In this document: positions 13,369 through 23,839 of the stretch, piece by piece
Position numbering within the stretch: position 1 is the stretch's first letter
How the letters are laid out: the number at the start of each line of letters is the position of its first letter
From: Arachnopeziza araneosa
Lineage: Eukaryota; Ascomycota; Leotiomycetes; Helotiales; Arachnopezizaceae
Reading direction: 5' to 3'
DNA: 64,000 bases
NCBI GenBank assembly: GCA_003988855.1
Contig: QYAI01000006.1
Location: 62,001 to 126,000, forward strand
Program-made: the position numbers and the translations under genes
The notes under the pieces: model-generated
Database searches by the model: none
Seen by the model: only the letters and a program-made list of their open reading frames with translations
Told to the model about the DNA's origin: nothing

Positions 13369-15579
13369 ATGCGAAGCGCATTTTCTCTTGTTCCTGCCAT
13401 TTTGGGCCAGGTAGTTCTAGCACGAATTAATCGGCGGGAAGTTATCAGTCAATTCAATCCATTCCGATATGCCAGCTCAAATTCAACACCTATGCAAGTA
13501 GGCAATGGTAATTTCGCCTTCGGAGTCGATGTCACAGGCCTTCAAACGTTCCAACCCTTTGGGACTCTCTCGTCGTGGGGCTGGCATAATTTCTCACTGC
13601 CAACTACTCTTCACCAGACTTTGGTCTCCGACTTTACAGGATTGGACTGGTGGGTTCAAAATTACTTGAAAGCACAAATTTTAACAGAAAACAGGTGGAC
13701 TCACGGAAGATTGGTCAATTATGACCAGCCAAATCCTGTTGAGAACGATATCTCTACTTGGCTGATTCAGAACCCTCAACGACTCAATTTGGGAAGGATT
13801 GGATTTTGGTTTCAAGATCCAAACATCAAAGAACAGACACTTCTAAATAAATCTCAGTCTCTTGAACTTTATACTGGAATAATCTCATCCAATTTCACGG
13901 TATCTCAATCACTCGTTCAAGTCAAAACTTTAGTTGACCCAGATTCGGACACAATTTCCATCGAGATCCAATCAGATCTGATCACTTCTGGGAAACTGGG
14001 AGTCTTCTTCGACTACCCATATTCAGATTTGAATAAATTCGATGACCCGTTCGTTGGTGTCTGGAACGCAACCTCATTGCATACTACGAATCTTCAAACA
14101 TCTCAACAAAAAGCAGAGATAAATCATATCATCGGTGATACCACTTACTACACCTCGATCCACTGGAATGGAGATGCTGCATTATCTCGTCTTTCTAATC
14201 TTACACATCGATACGTCCTACAGCCCAAAGCAAAGCACTCCACCAACCTAGACTTAACCGTGAACTTCTCCCTCGGTAAAGGAGCGAATTTTCCTTCATC
14301 ATCCACCATAGCAACATCTTCATCTGATTATTGGTCATCCTACTGGCAATCAGGAGCTTTCATCGACCTCACTCATAGCAACAACCTGAACGCCACGGAA
14401 ATTCAACGCCGAATTATTCTCTCCCAATACTTACTCGCCGTGAATTCAGCGGGGCATGACTCCCCGCAGGAATCCGGCCTTGTCAACAACGGTTGGTATG
14501 GCAAATTCCATATGGAGATGGTATTCTGGCATCTTGCACACTGGGGCCGGTGGGGAAAGTGGTCTCTATTGAGTCGAAGCATCCCAGGGCTTTACGAGCG
14601 CTTTTTGCCGAGCTCGATAGACAGGGCAGTGGCGCAAGGTTATAAAGGTGCGAGATGGGGAAAGATGTCTGATCCGACTGGAAGAAGTGCACCAGGAGAG
14701 ATTAACAGCTTGTTGATTTGGCAACAACCGCATGTAATGTATTTTGCGGAGATGGAGTGGAGGGATAACAGAGATGCAGATGGAGACACATTAGAGAAAT
14801 GGGACACGTTGATTACAGAGTCTGCGGATTGGATGGCGGATTTTGCTTGGTGGAATGAAACCACAGGTTATACCTATTTTCCTTGGAATCCTTTACAATA
14901 CTAACATCACAACACAGGAGTCTACGACCTTGGGCCACCAATGTATCCCGTCAGCGAAAACACCAATCCAAACGCAACTATCAATCCAACCTTCGAACTT
15001 GCCTACTGGCACTTTGGATTAACCATCGCCTCAAACTGGAAACGTCGCCAGGACCTCGCCGTCCCCGAAACCTGGACTCATGTCCTTGACAACCTGGCTC
15101 CACTCCCAATCGTAAACTCAACCTACGTGCTCTACTCCGGTATCCCAAACATGTGGATCGATCCCAAAACCTACACCGACCATCCAGCCATGACTGGCAT
15201 CTATGGATGGCTCCCTCCATCTCCTCTCGTGAACCTTTCCATCGCCACCAACACCGCCCAGAAGATCAGTGAGATTTGGAACTTCGCCAATCTTTATGGC
15301 TGGGATTATCCCATGTTGGCAATGAACGCGATGAGGATTGGAGAGGTCGATCGAGCCGTGGCGTATTTGCTGGATGAGTATTTTGCCTTTGATGATGTGG
15401 GTATGCCGATTGGGGGCCCTACCGTTCCGACCCCGTATTTTCCAGCGGGTAGTAGTTTTCTGTTGGCGGTGGCGATGCTGGCTGGAGGGTGGGATGGGGA
15501 GGAGGAGGGAGGAGATATTGGAAAGAGGTGGCCCAAGGGTTGGGTGGTGGAGGCGGAGGGTTTTACAAAGGCAATTTGA
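13369..15579 (+). CDS. Secreted six-hairpin glycosidase-like protein
   Basis: Two exons, 13369-14866 and 14918-15579, 719 residues. The intron starts GTTATA, an unusual donor, but has a good TACTAAC branch and CAG acceptor, and the frame continues cleanly as TTGVYDLGPP. The N-terminus is a signal peptide of about 18 residues. There are many NxS/T sequons. The block NNGWYGKFHMEMVFWH followed by QGYKGARWGKM and LLIWQQPHVMYFAEM is characteristic of an (alpha/alpha)6-barrel family related to GH65-type enzymes, also common in Bacteroidetes; the Glu in HMEMVFWH is a candidate acid residue. The substrate is unknown. It is probably an extracellular polysaccharide-active enzyme. Stop at 15579, 322 bases from the convergent isomerase gene. 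Confidence 0.85.
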
Positions 15580-15901
15580 ATGAGGCGCGGATAAAATGTA
15601 AATAGCGTAAAAATCGAAATATTATTGAATGACTGCGCCTTACTTTAGGTTTCAGAGGGATCTTTAAACAGTAGAAGTAATTCTCTCAACTTTTGTAACA
15701 AATCAAATACCTCCTTAAACACAACCCAAATTTTTTAAAATCCTACTTAGGAGTATGCCACGCAGAAAGCAACACAAACTATAATAAGTCAAAAAATAAG
15801 TCCAAATATTAAAAATCTTGAAATTCGTGCAGGGGCTCGTCCAAATCAACGCCGGACCTATGCGGGGGTACCTATCTCATGTCTTACATATAAGCACCTC
15901 C
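15580..15901. other. Convergent 3' spacer
   Basis: About 320 bases of AT-rich sequence between two converging stops. No gene seen; it should hold both polyadenylation regions. Confidence 0.5.
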
Positions 15902-16805
15902 TCATAGCTTAGCTTTTCTCGCATTCTTCTCCCACTCCCTCACCCCCTTCTCTCTCAGCTCTCTCTCCCTATCTTCTCCCTTTTCCCGCTCCGCTCTCCT
16001 CTTTTCCTCTTCTTCAAATCCGTCAATGAACCCCAGCGTCTCCCTATACATCTCCCCCTTCAAGGAACCATAGACGCCTGTCTTTGCCTTATCCGTCAGC
16101 TTTCTCTCCGTCGCAAACCTAACTGCATCCTCCCAACCTCCTAACGCATCCACAATTCCACTATCCAGTGCATCTTTCCCTCCAAACCGCTTGGCTTCCA
16201 ACACCACAACTTTGTATGTCTGGGGTGTTAATTTCTCCCGGAAGATGCTGGACATGGGTGCCCTGAGAGAGACGCCAAGATCGATTTCATTCAGGCAGAG
16301 AAACCCCCGTGTGGGATTGAAGATTCGGTAGTCGTGGTACATAGCGAGCATAATACCACCAGCGAAGGCGTGCCCATTGATGAGGGCTATGGTTGGCATT
16401 GGGTAGCTATTTTACGTTAAGCATTAGCCTCTGAGTTCTCCTTTTCAAAAGAAGAAAAGAACAATCAACATACGTCAAAAGCCTCTTGAAAAGCTTAAAG
16501 AAACTGCCTGTCCAGAAGCCCTCCGTCGTGGTCGCATGTTCCAAATCCAATCCATTGGTATAGAACTTCCCAATCCCGCTGGTGGTGACGACTACACCTC
16601 GTGGATATGAGAACTCGAGGATATCTAGCGCGAGGAGAAGCGCTTGGCAGAAAGGGGTGGTGAGGCGGTTGTCGGGCGGGGAGGTGAAGGTGAGGAGGTA
16701 GATGTTGGTGGGGGTTGCGGTACAGACAATTGTGCCAGCGGGTGGAGTGGAAGGGGATTTTGGATTTAAAGAGAGGATCGGGAGGGTGAAGAGTGGTGTT
16801 GCCAT
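15902..16805 (-). CDS. Peroxisomal enoyl-CoA hydratase/isomerase (ECI-like)
   Basis: Two minus-strand exons, 16805-16474 and 16406-15902, 278 residues. The 67-base intron has a GTATGT donor and joins KRLLT to YPMPTIALINGHAFAGG, the crotonase oxyanion-hole block. The first oxyanion-hole segment is SGIGKFYTNGLD. The motif LNEIDLG matches the catalytic-Glu block of delta3,delta2-enoyl-CoA isomerases (cf. LNET of ECI1), favouring an isomerase over a hydratase. The C-terminus is a charged helix ending in Ala-Lys-Leu, a peroxisomal PTS1 signal. Expected role: shifting double bonds during beta-oxidation of unsaturated fatty acids. I chose the start at 16805 for its good ATGG context and family-like length; an upstream in-frame ATG at 16919 would add 38 residues. 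Confidence 0.9.
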
Positions 16806-17461
16806 GGTTGTTGGAGTTTTGGAGATTGTACGAAGTACAGAGGTGGAGGTTGGAAGAATCAATTTCCTGTGAGGAGCTGTGATCACTATCATAAGCTTCC
16901 CTTGTTTGAACCTCGGCATCTGCGGAAGCCTCGTAGGAACCGCGTCTCGCTTAAATCTCCAAATCGATGCAAAAATAAATCAAATACACAGCACCTGAGC
17001 TAAGGTATACTAGACTCAGCAATCACTCGAGAAACTTGATGTAGATCTCTCGCTTGGAATCCATGAGGTTCTGTTGTAATTGTTTTGGAAGAACGTGGCC
17101 GGAGTTCTTTGCGGTTTTGTTGTGACCTGCATCAGGCAGGCCACGACAAGCTATTGGGATATTAACCATAGGTAGACGAGCTCATAGAGCATTGGATATC
17201 GAAGACATGCTTACCATGGGATGACATAGAGTGTATAATACATGTCCAACTTTCATAGCCATTGATATCAACAAATAATTGGCGTTTTTGATGCCTACGA
17301 GAATGGAAGAATTTCGAAACAACATCATTAAATCATGATCCATACTTCATCCTGGGCTAATGTACAGTAAAAACAAAAACTCCGCCCAATGCATGATTCA
17401 ACCCCAAGCCTACTATCATATAACAAACATCCTTCTCTTCATGACACATGACATAATCATC
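16806..17461. other. Spacer between isomerase and Cdc11-like genes
   Basis: About 650 bases with no gene seen; promoter of the isomerase gene and 3' end of the cdc11-like gene. Confidence 0.45.
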
Positions 17462-20400
17462 TTAGGCGAAGCTGTCTTCACCTGGCCATCGTTCTTCTAA
17501 CACCAGCTGCTCTTCAGGTTCTACTTCCAACTCTGCCGCATCCTCTTCATCCCCATCTTCATCATGCCGACTCTTAATAAGGTAGCCCAGCCTCACCATC
17601 TCATCAAAGACTCTATCCCTCTGATTCAAAGCCTTGACAATATCAATCTCCAGCCCATCAAGACATTTCATTCTTTCACAGGCATCCAAGATCAAGAGAT
17701 CATAGAGCCTTCTCTTGATTCGAGTCTCCATATCCAGACAATGGAGATACCGTCCATCTCTATCTCTATCGGCTTTGGCGAGTGTGTAAGGCTCGTCTTT
17801 TACATCCAGTTCTTGACCAAGGCCGTCACGTGTGACCATTCGAGTCTCCATAATAGATGGATAAAATCCAACGGTAAAGGGATTGCCTCGAAAGTCAGCT
17901 ACTGTAAGATGCAGGAAATGCGCAAGGACTTCGGTGGTCATTTTAAGAGTGTCTATTCGATTACCAGCAAGATGCAATTTCTTTAATCTGACAATCCCTA
18001 GTAAAGGCGTGGCATCTTTGAGCGCATTGAAATTGAGGTTTAGCACCCTAACATTGGCCATGGCTATCCCAAAGTCCTCTGGTAAAGACTCAAGCCCACA
18101 ATTTGCGAGCTCGAGATATTGTAAATTGAGAAAATCGGTTTGTGGTTCGAATGTACCAAGGAGATTACCAGAGAGGAATAATTTGCGAACCTCAAAGGCT
18201 TCGTTAAGAAATTCGGGGTTGATAACTGAGTCTTGCTGCTGTTCTCTCATTGATAGACTGTCGAGATATCTTGTTTTGAGAAGGCCTGTGATGTTACCCA
18301 GGCGGTTGCGATCAAGGTAAAGAAGTCGGAGATTAGGATAGCGGCTCACATCAAGGGATTCGAGGTTGTTCCCGCTAAGTTTAAGGTACTTTAAAGTCGA
18401 AAGCTCTTCAGATTTGAGGACAGTGAACTCAGCAAGGTGATTATCCGTTAGATTTAAGTTTGTGAGAGATTGAAGGTCGTGAAGGGCCTCAATCTTAGAA
18501 ATGTGGTTGCCTTGAAGGTCCAGATCTGTTAGGCGGTGGAGCTTTGTACCTCTGAAAGTAAGTTCTCGGACAGAATTTCCCCTCATCCTTAGGCTAAGAA
18601 GTCCGTCGAGTTGATCAACCCCTTCAAGAGATGCAATCTTGTTGTTGTCTGCTCTCAAGCTTCTCATGTGAATAAGAAATTTGAAAGCGGACAATGATTC
18701 GATCTCATTGTCTGAAACATCAACGTATTGAAGATTCATGAGATGGCCCCATGCTGTGAGGTCAGAAAGGTGATTATGAGAGATGTTCAGATGTCGAACG
18801 GATCCTGGAATACCACCTAGATGACATATTTGGTTGTGCGATACATCTAATTCCTCCAGTTGCTCGCAGAATTCGTCGAGTTTGTGCAGGTTGGCGAGCC
18901 TCTTATCCTTCAATTCCATCTGCTTGATATGTTCCCAGAACGGTTCATATGGCTCAACTTCTGTGATCTTCTCGACTAAATCTTTGATCGAAAGAGATAA
19001 ACTGCGTTTTGTGTTTTTTCCAAGAACGTATCGTTGGTTTTGAGCAACATAGCTCACATCAAGACCTAAAGATTCATCTGCCTGATGTACAGTGAATTCC
19101 GAAAGTGGTGTAAGAGTAAGCGTCCCTACTTCATGTGTCGGTCGAGGAGTTGCTAGTACAAGACTGTTCTGCCGAGTAGAAATACCCGCGGCTGATAGAA
19201 CAAGACTGACTTCCCTGTTACTACTGTGTTTATTACCCTCATTCAAAACATCCTCGTCGTGTTCGTCAATACGTGAAACTGGACGGACTGTGAATTTGTG
19301 ACTTCCAAGCGAAACATGCTGTGAAGCACTTCCGAATGACTTTCGCTGCTTTGTAGCAGACAATTTCTGACTGCTACCTGCCTTTCTAACATGAATGTTT
19401 CCGTAGTGATTATCATCCTCTGACAATTCCGATTCATCTGCATCTCCTTGCTCAAAACTACCCTCTCCCTCATATACTGGCCTTTCAATGATAGATGCTA
19501 ATGGAGACGAGAACGAAATAGTAACGTTTCTGCGCCTTGGCGGTGTATTAAGGACACGATCCTCATGTATCGATATCTCCCTCTCAACTTCTTCGAGGGC
19601 TTCCTCCTGAGTATCCGTCGTTCTCAACTCATACTTTTTGCTCACTGCTCTGCTTGAGGTAGACTTGGCAGTAGGTATATTCTCATTTTCCCGTGTTGTC
19701 GGGTCTGGCGAAGATCGATCGTTCAGTAGAGCCTCGGTTTCTTTCTTCATATATCGGTTATCTAGAATTTTATTCCGTTGCTGTCCTTGATTGAAATGGT
19801 CTTGAGCGACGCGAGCTTCCTCTTTTCGCTTTGCCGCAACGGCTTTTATCCGTTGCATCTCTTGAGTTTCATCAACTGAAAGATCAGGAATGTCGCCAAA
19901 AGGATCTTCTTCTGTCTCGTCTGAAGGCAAGAAGTTTTGACCTGAATCCTCGGGGCTCACATACTTCCTCTTAACCCATATATTGCGTTCACGATCAAAG
20001 ACCATGCCTGCAAGCTGTTCAGGAATCAGATGCGAGACCGTATGTGGCGCAATGACTCGGCGTGAATCAGAACCGCGAGAGGATCCGGTAGGTATGGAGC
20101 GAGAGGTGGATTGATTGGAAGATACATTTGATCCGTGAGAGGGGAAATCATCTTCATGACGCGTCTCAGATTCGGTTGGGGCGGACGACGTAGAGTGCTT
20201 TCGCTTTCGGTTCGCTTCAGGATTCTGAGAGATTCTGATATTGGGAGGATCGCTTGCAATAGTATCTTGTTCCTGACTAAAAATTCGAGCGGACGATCTC
20301 GAGATAGTCTCATTTACTAGTCGGTCTGTCTCTTTTGCAGCGATTGCAGCTTCTTTTGCCAGGGCAATTGACTTCATCGAAGAGGCTATAACACCATCCA

Positions 20401-23035
20401 GGTCACTTTTCTCTTGATATTTGCGGAGGTGATCTAGTAAGGCAGGATCCTCTTGCTGTTTCGGCAACCTAGGTAGTGGAGCACCACCCTCCCGGCTAGG
20501 AGGTCTCGAGAATGGTTCTTTCGTTGATTCCTGATATGAATCTTCTAGTTCCTCTTCTTGAAGTGAGAGCATCTGATCAGACTGCTTTCTATCATTTTCA
20601 GACTCGGATTCCTCGAGGCTTGTTAATCCACTGTGAGGTCTTGCCTTCCCTCGGATTCCAGCCATAATCTTCTTGGCCTCATCCAAGAAATCTTGAGTCG
20701 TAACTGAACCCTTGCGGCTATCATTTTGCATCTGTTGACTGACCCCAAGCGCGGATAGTTTCAGAAGTTCCGTACCATCAAGTTCAGCTTGAATTTTTGC
20801 AATCTTGTTATCTTGGGCAATTCTCTCTCGGTCTATAGAAGGAATACCGAGCTCTTGAAGCGGTTCGCGTTCCTGAATTTGGCTGCTCCGTTGACTTGGA
20901 GTTGGTGTTCGAGGGCGCAGTATTTGCCGCATGGCAAGTACTTTGGGATTTGCTGCTTGCTGGTCATCACCATGCCGAGCATCTTTCCGTTTCTTCCCAA
21001 TGACTGACATCATTTTATGATGCGTTTCATTTATCGACTCAATCTCGATCTCTCGGTTGTTCGCTGCTAGTTGCTGCACTTCTGTTCTGTGCAAGGTTCT
21101 GCGACGTTTTGGTGTAGGGTCTTTTAATGGTGACTTTGGTAATCTCTTACTTTCCGACTCTCCATACTGTTTTCGAGGTGTTTGGGGACCTGCTTGTATT
21201 TGCGATGCAGGTTGTTTTTCCGAAAAGTCAGAAGTGCTAGATTCTGGCCGAGTCATTCTTTGATCAATAATCTGTCTTGCAGTACTTGTCGTAGTAGTGT
21301 AATGAGTGTTACGGCGCACGACAACATTGCTTTCTAAAGTAGATGGATCAAGTTCAAACTTGAAGGAATTTTCTGCACGGTGATTTAGAACTGGCAATGA
21401 TACATTCTCCTTATCCTCCTCATAGGGATTCGTCTTTGCAGAATCATACGAAATGTCTTCGCTGAATTGAAAGTCGTTGAGGTCGCCTTCTCCAAAACTT
21501 GTAATTCTTCTTGACTTTTCTGGACTTGGTTTAACATAAGATGGATCATTTAGCTCCTGATGCTCAGGCTCATCAAAGCTCACTGAAGCATCTTCGTTTG
21601 CTGTGTCGTCAAAATTACCTTCAAATTGACTAAGGCGCCGAAGGAGCTTCTGGTTAGTGAAAGTATCATAAGTTCCAAAAAGCTTGAGAGGGCTGCCAGA
21701 AAGAGCGTTAGACGGCTTCCCGGTAGGAATTTCGAGATTCTGACTAGGGATTTCATCGGAATGAAAGGACTGGTATTCGTTTGACGTCCTCGTTTTCTTG
21801 ATATGAGGAAGCTGTTTTGGCGTACTGGCTTGCATAGACTCTTCTGGCAGCATGACTGACTCGTCAATTGCTGGGAGAGATGAAGGGCTTAGCATACGCT
21901 TGTTGAACGAGCCCTCCTGAGAATGGCCACCTCTTCGAAGATTTACAAAGCCACCATTGTGAGCGAAGTCGTCCGTCCCAACGGTCATATTATCTATCGA
22001 GAAATCGGATATCTCTTCTAGATTTTGCAAAGTCTCCACAGCATTTGTCTCCTGAAAATCCTCTAACCGGCGTTGTAGTTCATCCGCTGGAAGGTCCAAT
22101 GCTACATAGTCGATCTTTCCATCTACGGTATTATGTCGCGCAACATATATTGGGCTAAGCTCCTCGTTTCTAACGACGCTTAGCCCGCTCACAATACGTC
22201 CTGCAGGATTATTTAGAGCCGGACTATTAACCATCGAGGAACTGAAGCCTGCCTCGATATCAGAGTCGTTGGCCTTGTGAGGCGTGTCTTGATGTGCCAG
22301 GGTAGGAGGTTGAAAACTGCTACTCCTACTTAAGTCTTTCGCAGAAAAGCTGCTCCCTTCGTCTGCTGGTCTGTATTTCATGGCTCGTGGTTGTTTGCGA
22401 TCTTGTTTAACTTCTTCAAGTCGATCTTCTTCTGATGATTCTTCCGCAATTGTACGCCTATAATAGGGTGGTGGACTTGAAGGAATAACACTGGCTTCCT
22501 CTCTATTTTGCATTGGCGATTTTCCTGGCGACATGGTTTGCGTTTGCGGAGGTTGGAATATACTTTCAAGACCAGCAGGGCTGAAGAGGTCTCGTTGTTC
22601 ACCGTAGGCAACATCACCATTTAGAAGCCGCCTCCTCCACTCCGGTGTGTCTTGAATGTCTTTTTTTGGGGAAAGGCTGTGCGACCTGTATTCTATGGTG
22701 TGGTGCTGTACGGATTGGGCAGAAGACGCTGATACAGTTCGAGATAGACGTCTACCCCGCGTACCGTTCGTTACTTCGCGTAGTTTTGACGGTCGCCGTG
22801 AGGCGCGTTGTGATAGAGGTATATTATGTTCATTCAAGCTTCTCTCGCTCAGCGGACTATTGATACTGTCATTCGGAGCAGTCCATGCTTGTTTTTGTGA
22901 ATTGTATTTGGGTATGCGACTCGACGCGATGCACGAATTTGGATCCGATGTGCTATTCGAAAATGATGGTAGAGAGCCAGAACTAGGCTGAGATACCCAG
23001 TCCTCAGAAAGGTCGTCCAGCCATGCCCCTTCCAT
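17462..23035 (-). CDS. cdc11: Cdc11/Nud1-type septation-network scaffold with leucine-rich repeats
   Basis: A single open frame of 1857 residues from ATG 23035; an in-frame ATG at 23119 would add 28 unlikely residues. The start MEGAWLDDLSEDWV is typical of fungal Cdc11 homologues. Residues up to about 1400 are mostly disordered, Ser/Glu-rich and contain many SP/TP sites suited to CDK and SIN kinases. A conserved short block VTISFSSPLASI lies about two-thirds along. The last 450 residues hold a run of leucine-rich repeats (SHNQICHLGG, SDNEIESLSA, QGNHISKIEA, LYLDRNRLGN). Cdc11/Nud1 anchors the septation initiation or mitotic exit network at the spindle pole body and controls septum formation. 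It diverges from the next gene across an 800-base spacer. Confidence 0.87.
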   Translation of the reverse strand: MEGAWLDDLSEDWVSQPSSGSLPSFSNSTSDPNSCIASSRIPKYNSQKQAWTAPNDSINSPLSERSLNEHNIPLSQRASRRPSKLREVTNGTRGRRLSRTVSASSAQSVQHHTIEYRSHSLSPKKDIQDTPEWRRRLLNGDVAYGEQRDLFSPAGLESIFQPPQTQTMSPGKSPMQNREEASVIPSSPPPYYRRTIAEESSEEDRLEEVKQDRKQPRAMKYRPADEGSSFSAKDLSRSSSFQPPTLAHQDTPHKANDSDIEAGFSSSMVNSPALNNPAGRIVSGLSVVRNEELSPIYVARHNTVDGKIDYVALDLPADELQRRLEDFQETNAVETLQNLEEISDFSIDNMTVGTDDFAHNGGFVNLRRGGHSQEGSFNKRMLSPSSLPAIDESVMLPEESMQASTPKQLPHIKKTRTSNEYQSFHSDEIPSQNLEIPTGKPSNALSGSPLKLFGTYDTFTNQKLLRRLSQFEGNFDDTANEDASVSFDEPEHQELNDPSYVKPSPEKSRRITSFGEGDLNDFQFSEDISYDSAKTNPYEEDKENVSLPVLNHRAENSFKFELDPSTLESNVVVRRNTHYTTTTSTARQIIDQRMTRPESSTSDFSEKQPASQIQAGPQTPRKQYGESESKRLPKSPLKDPTPKRRRTLHRTEVQQLAANNREIEIESINETHHKMMSVIGKKRKDARHGDDQQAANPKVLAMRQILRPRTPTPSQRSSQIQEREPLQELGIPSIDRERIAQDNKIAKIQAELDGTELLKLSALGVSQQMQNDSRKGSVTTQDFLDEAKKIMAGIRGKARPHSGLTSLEESESENDRKQSDQMLSLQEEELEDSYQESTKEPFSRPPSREGGAPLPRLPKQQEDPALLDHLRKYQEKSDLDGVIASSMKSIALAKEAAIAAKETDRLVNETISRSSARIFSQEQDTIASDPPNIRISQNPEANRKRKHSTSSAPTESETRHEDDFPSHGSNVSSNQSTSRSIPTGSSRGSDSRRVIAPHTVSHLIPEQLAGMVFDRERNIWVKRKYVSPEDSGQNFLPSDETEEDPFGDIPDLSVDETQEMQRIKAVAAKRKEEARVAQDHFNQGQQRNKILDNRYMKKETEALLNDRSSPDPTTRENENIPTAKSTSSRAVSKKYELRTTDTQEEALEEVEREISIHEDRVLNTPPRRRNVTISFSSPLASIIERPVYEGEGSFEQGDADESELSEDDNHYGNIHVRKAGSSQKLSATKQRKSFGSASQHVSLGSHKFTVRPVSRIDEHDEDVLNEGNKHSSNREVSLVLSAAGISTRQNSLVLATPRPTHEVGTLTLTPLSEFTVHQADESLGLDVSYVAQNQRYVLGKNTKRSLSLSIKDLVEKITEVEPYEPFWEHIKQMELKDKRLANLHKLDEFCEQLEELDVSHNQICHLGGIPGSVRHLNISHNHLSDLTAWGHLMNLQYVDVSDNEIESLSAFKFLIHMRSLRADNNKIASLEGVDQLDGLLSLRMRGNSVRELTFRGTKLHRLTDLDLQGNHISKIEALHDLQSLTNLNLTDNHLAEFTVLKSEELSTLKYLKLSGNNLESLDVSRYPNLRLLYLDRNRLGNITGLLKTRYLDSLSMREQQQDSVINPEFLNEAFEVRKLFLSGNLLGTFEPQTDFLNLQYLELANCGLESLPEDFGIAMANVRVLNLNFNALKDATPLLGIVRLKKLHLAGNRIDTLKMTTEVLAHFLHLTVADFRGNPFTVGFYPSIMETRMVTRDGLGQELDVKDEPYTLAKADRDRDGRYLHCLDMETRIKRRLYDLLILDACERMKCLDGLEIDIVKALNQRDRVFDEMVRLGYLIKSRHDEDGDEEDAAELEVEPEEQLVLEERWPGEDSFA

Positions 23036-23839
23036 TGTGACGCGGTCTATTGTTTGGTGCAGGTAAATTATTCGAAGTCCATAGGTGGTAGATGTTGCCG
23101 TTAATGTGTCGCGTTTCAATGACGTTCCTTAGAAATAAATATTATTGAATGAGAGGCAGACCGGGAGGTCTGGTAACTGGAATACCTGCTGTTAGTAATT
23201 TGGAAGCTCGACGTGAATTCTGCCTGCATCAACCCTAAGACTTCGCGTCTCAAGCTATCACGAAATCTTGGCACATAGCAACGCCGTTGCTATGAGAAAT
23301 CCACTCGCTTCCAGGGTTCTTAAATGGGACACACAGACAGAAGAAAAGGCTACTTAAGAAGTTTGATCCTTTCAACTCTTAAATATTTGGTCGAGTTTTA
23401 ATTCGCACTCTCTGCGTCTTAACTCGAATGTACTAAATAGGCATGAGCGGTGTGACTTCAAGATATCTGTCAATTTCTCACTATTCTTTCCTCAGCTCTC
23501 AGCTCGCCTAGATCCCTATGACTTCATACATGTGGTGTGCATTATAATATTTAAAAGATTTGTAGATACAAACGCGAAAGTCTGTATGCATCATTAATAT
23601 TCAAGGTTAAAAAATCCCCTCATTTGTCCCTCAGCACTTCAGCACTCACATCAAACCGATTAAAGCAGTGCTAAAGTATATGGGTAAACATCCACGTGAT
23701 CAGAAGAGTTTTCTGGGGTGTAGCGCGCTTTCCTGCAAGCACTCAACGCGATCACCGCGACGACCGTGCTTATTTTTCCTCGCACTCCACAACCGCACCC
23801 CGCAGCCATTCAGGATATGTGCTCGATGGGTCCTTCGTT
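23036..23839. other. Divergent promoter between cdc11-like and disordered-protein genes
   Basis: 800 bases. A CCACGTGA element lies at 23692-23699. An in-frame ATG at 23696 could lengthen the downstream protein by 48 residues, but the conserved-looking N-terminus begins at 23840. Confidence 0.45.

Noticed and set aside
17564..17986. Plus-strand frame opposite the cdc11-like gene
   Set aside because: Antisense shadow of the leucine-rich repeat coding sequence.
23696..23839. Upstream in-frame extension of the disordered protein
   Set aside because: The 48 extra residues look like leader sequence; ATG 23840 starts the coherent part. Not excluded.
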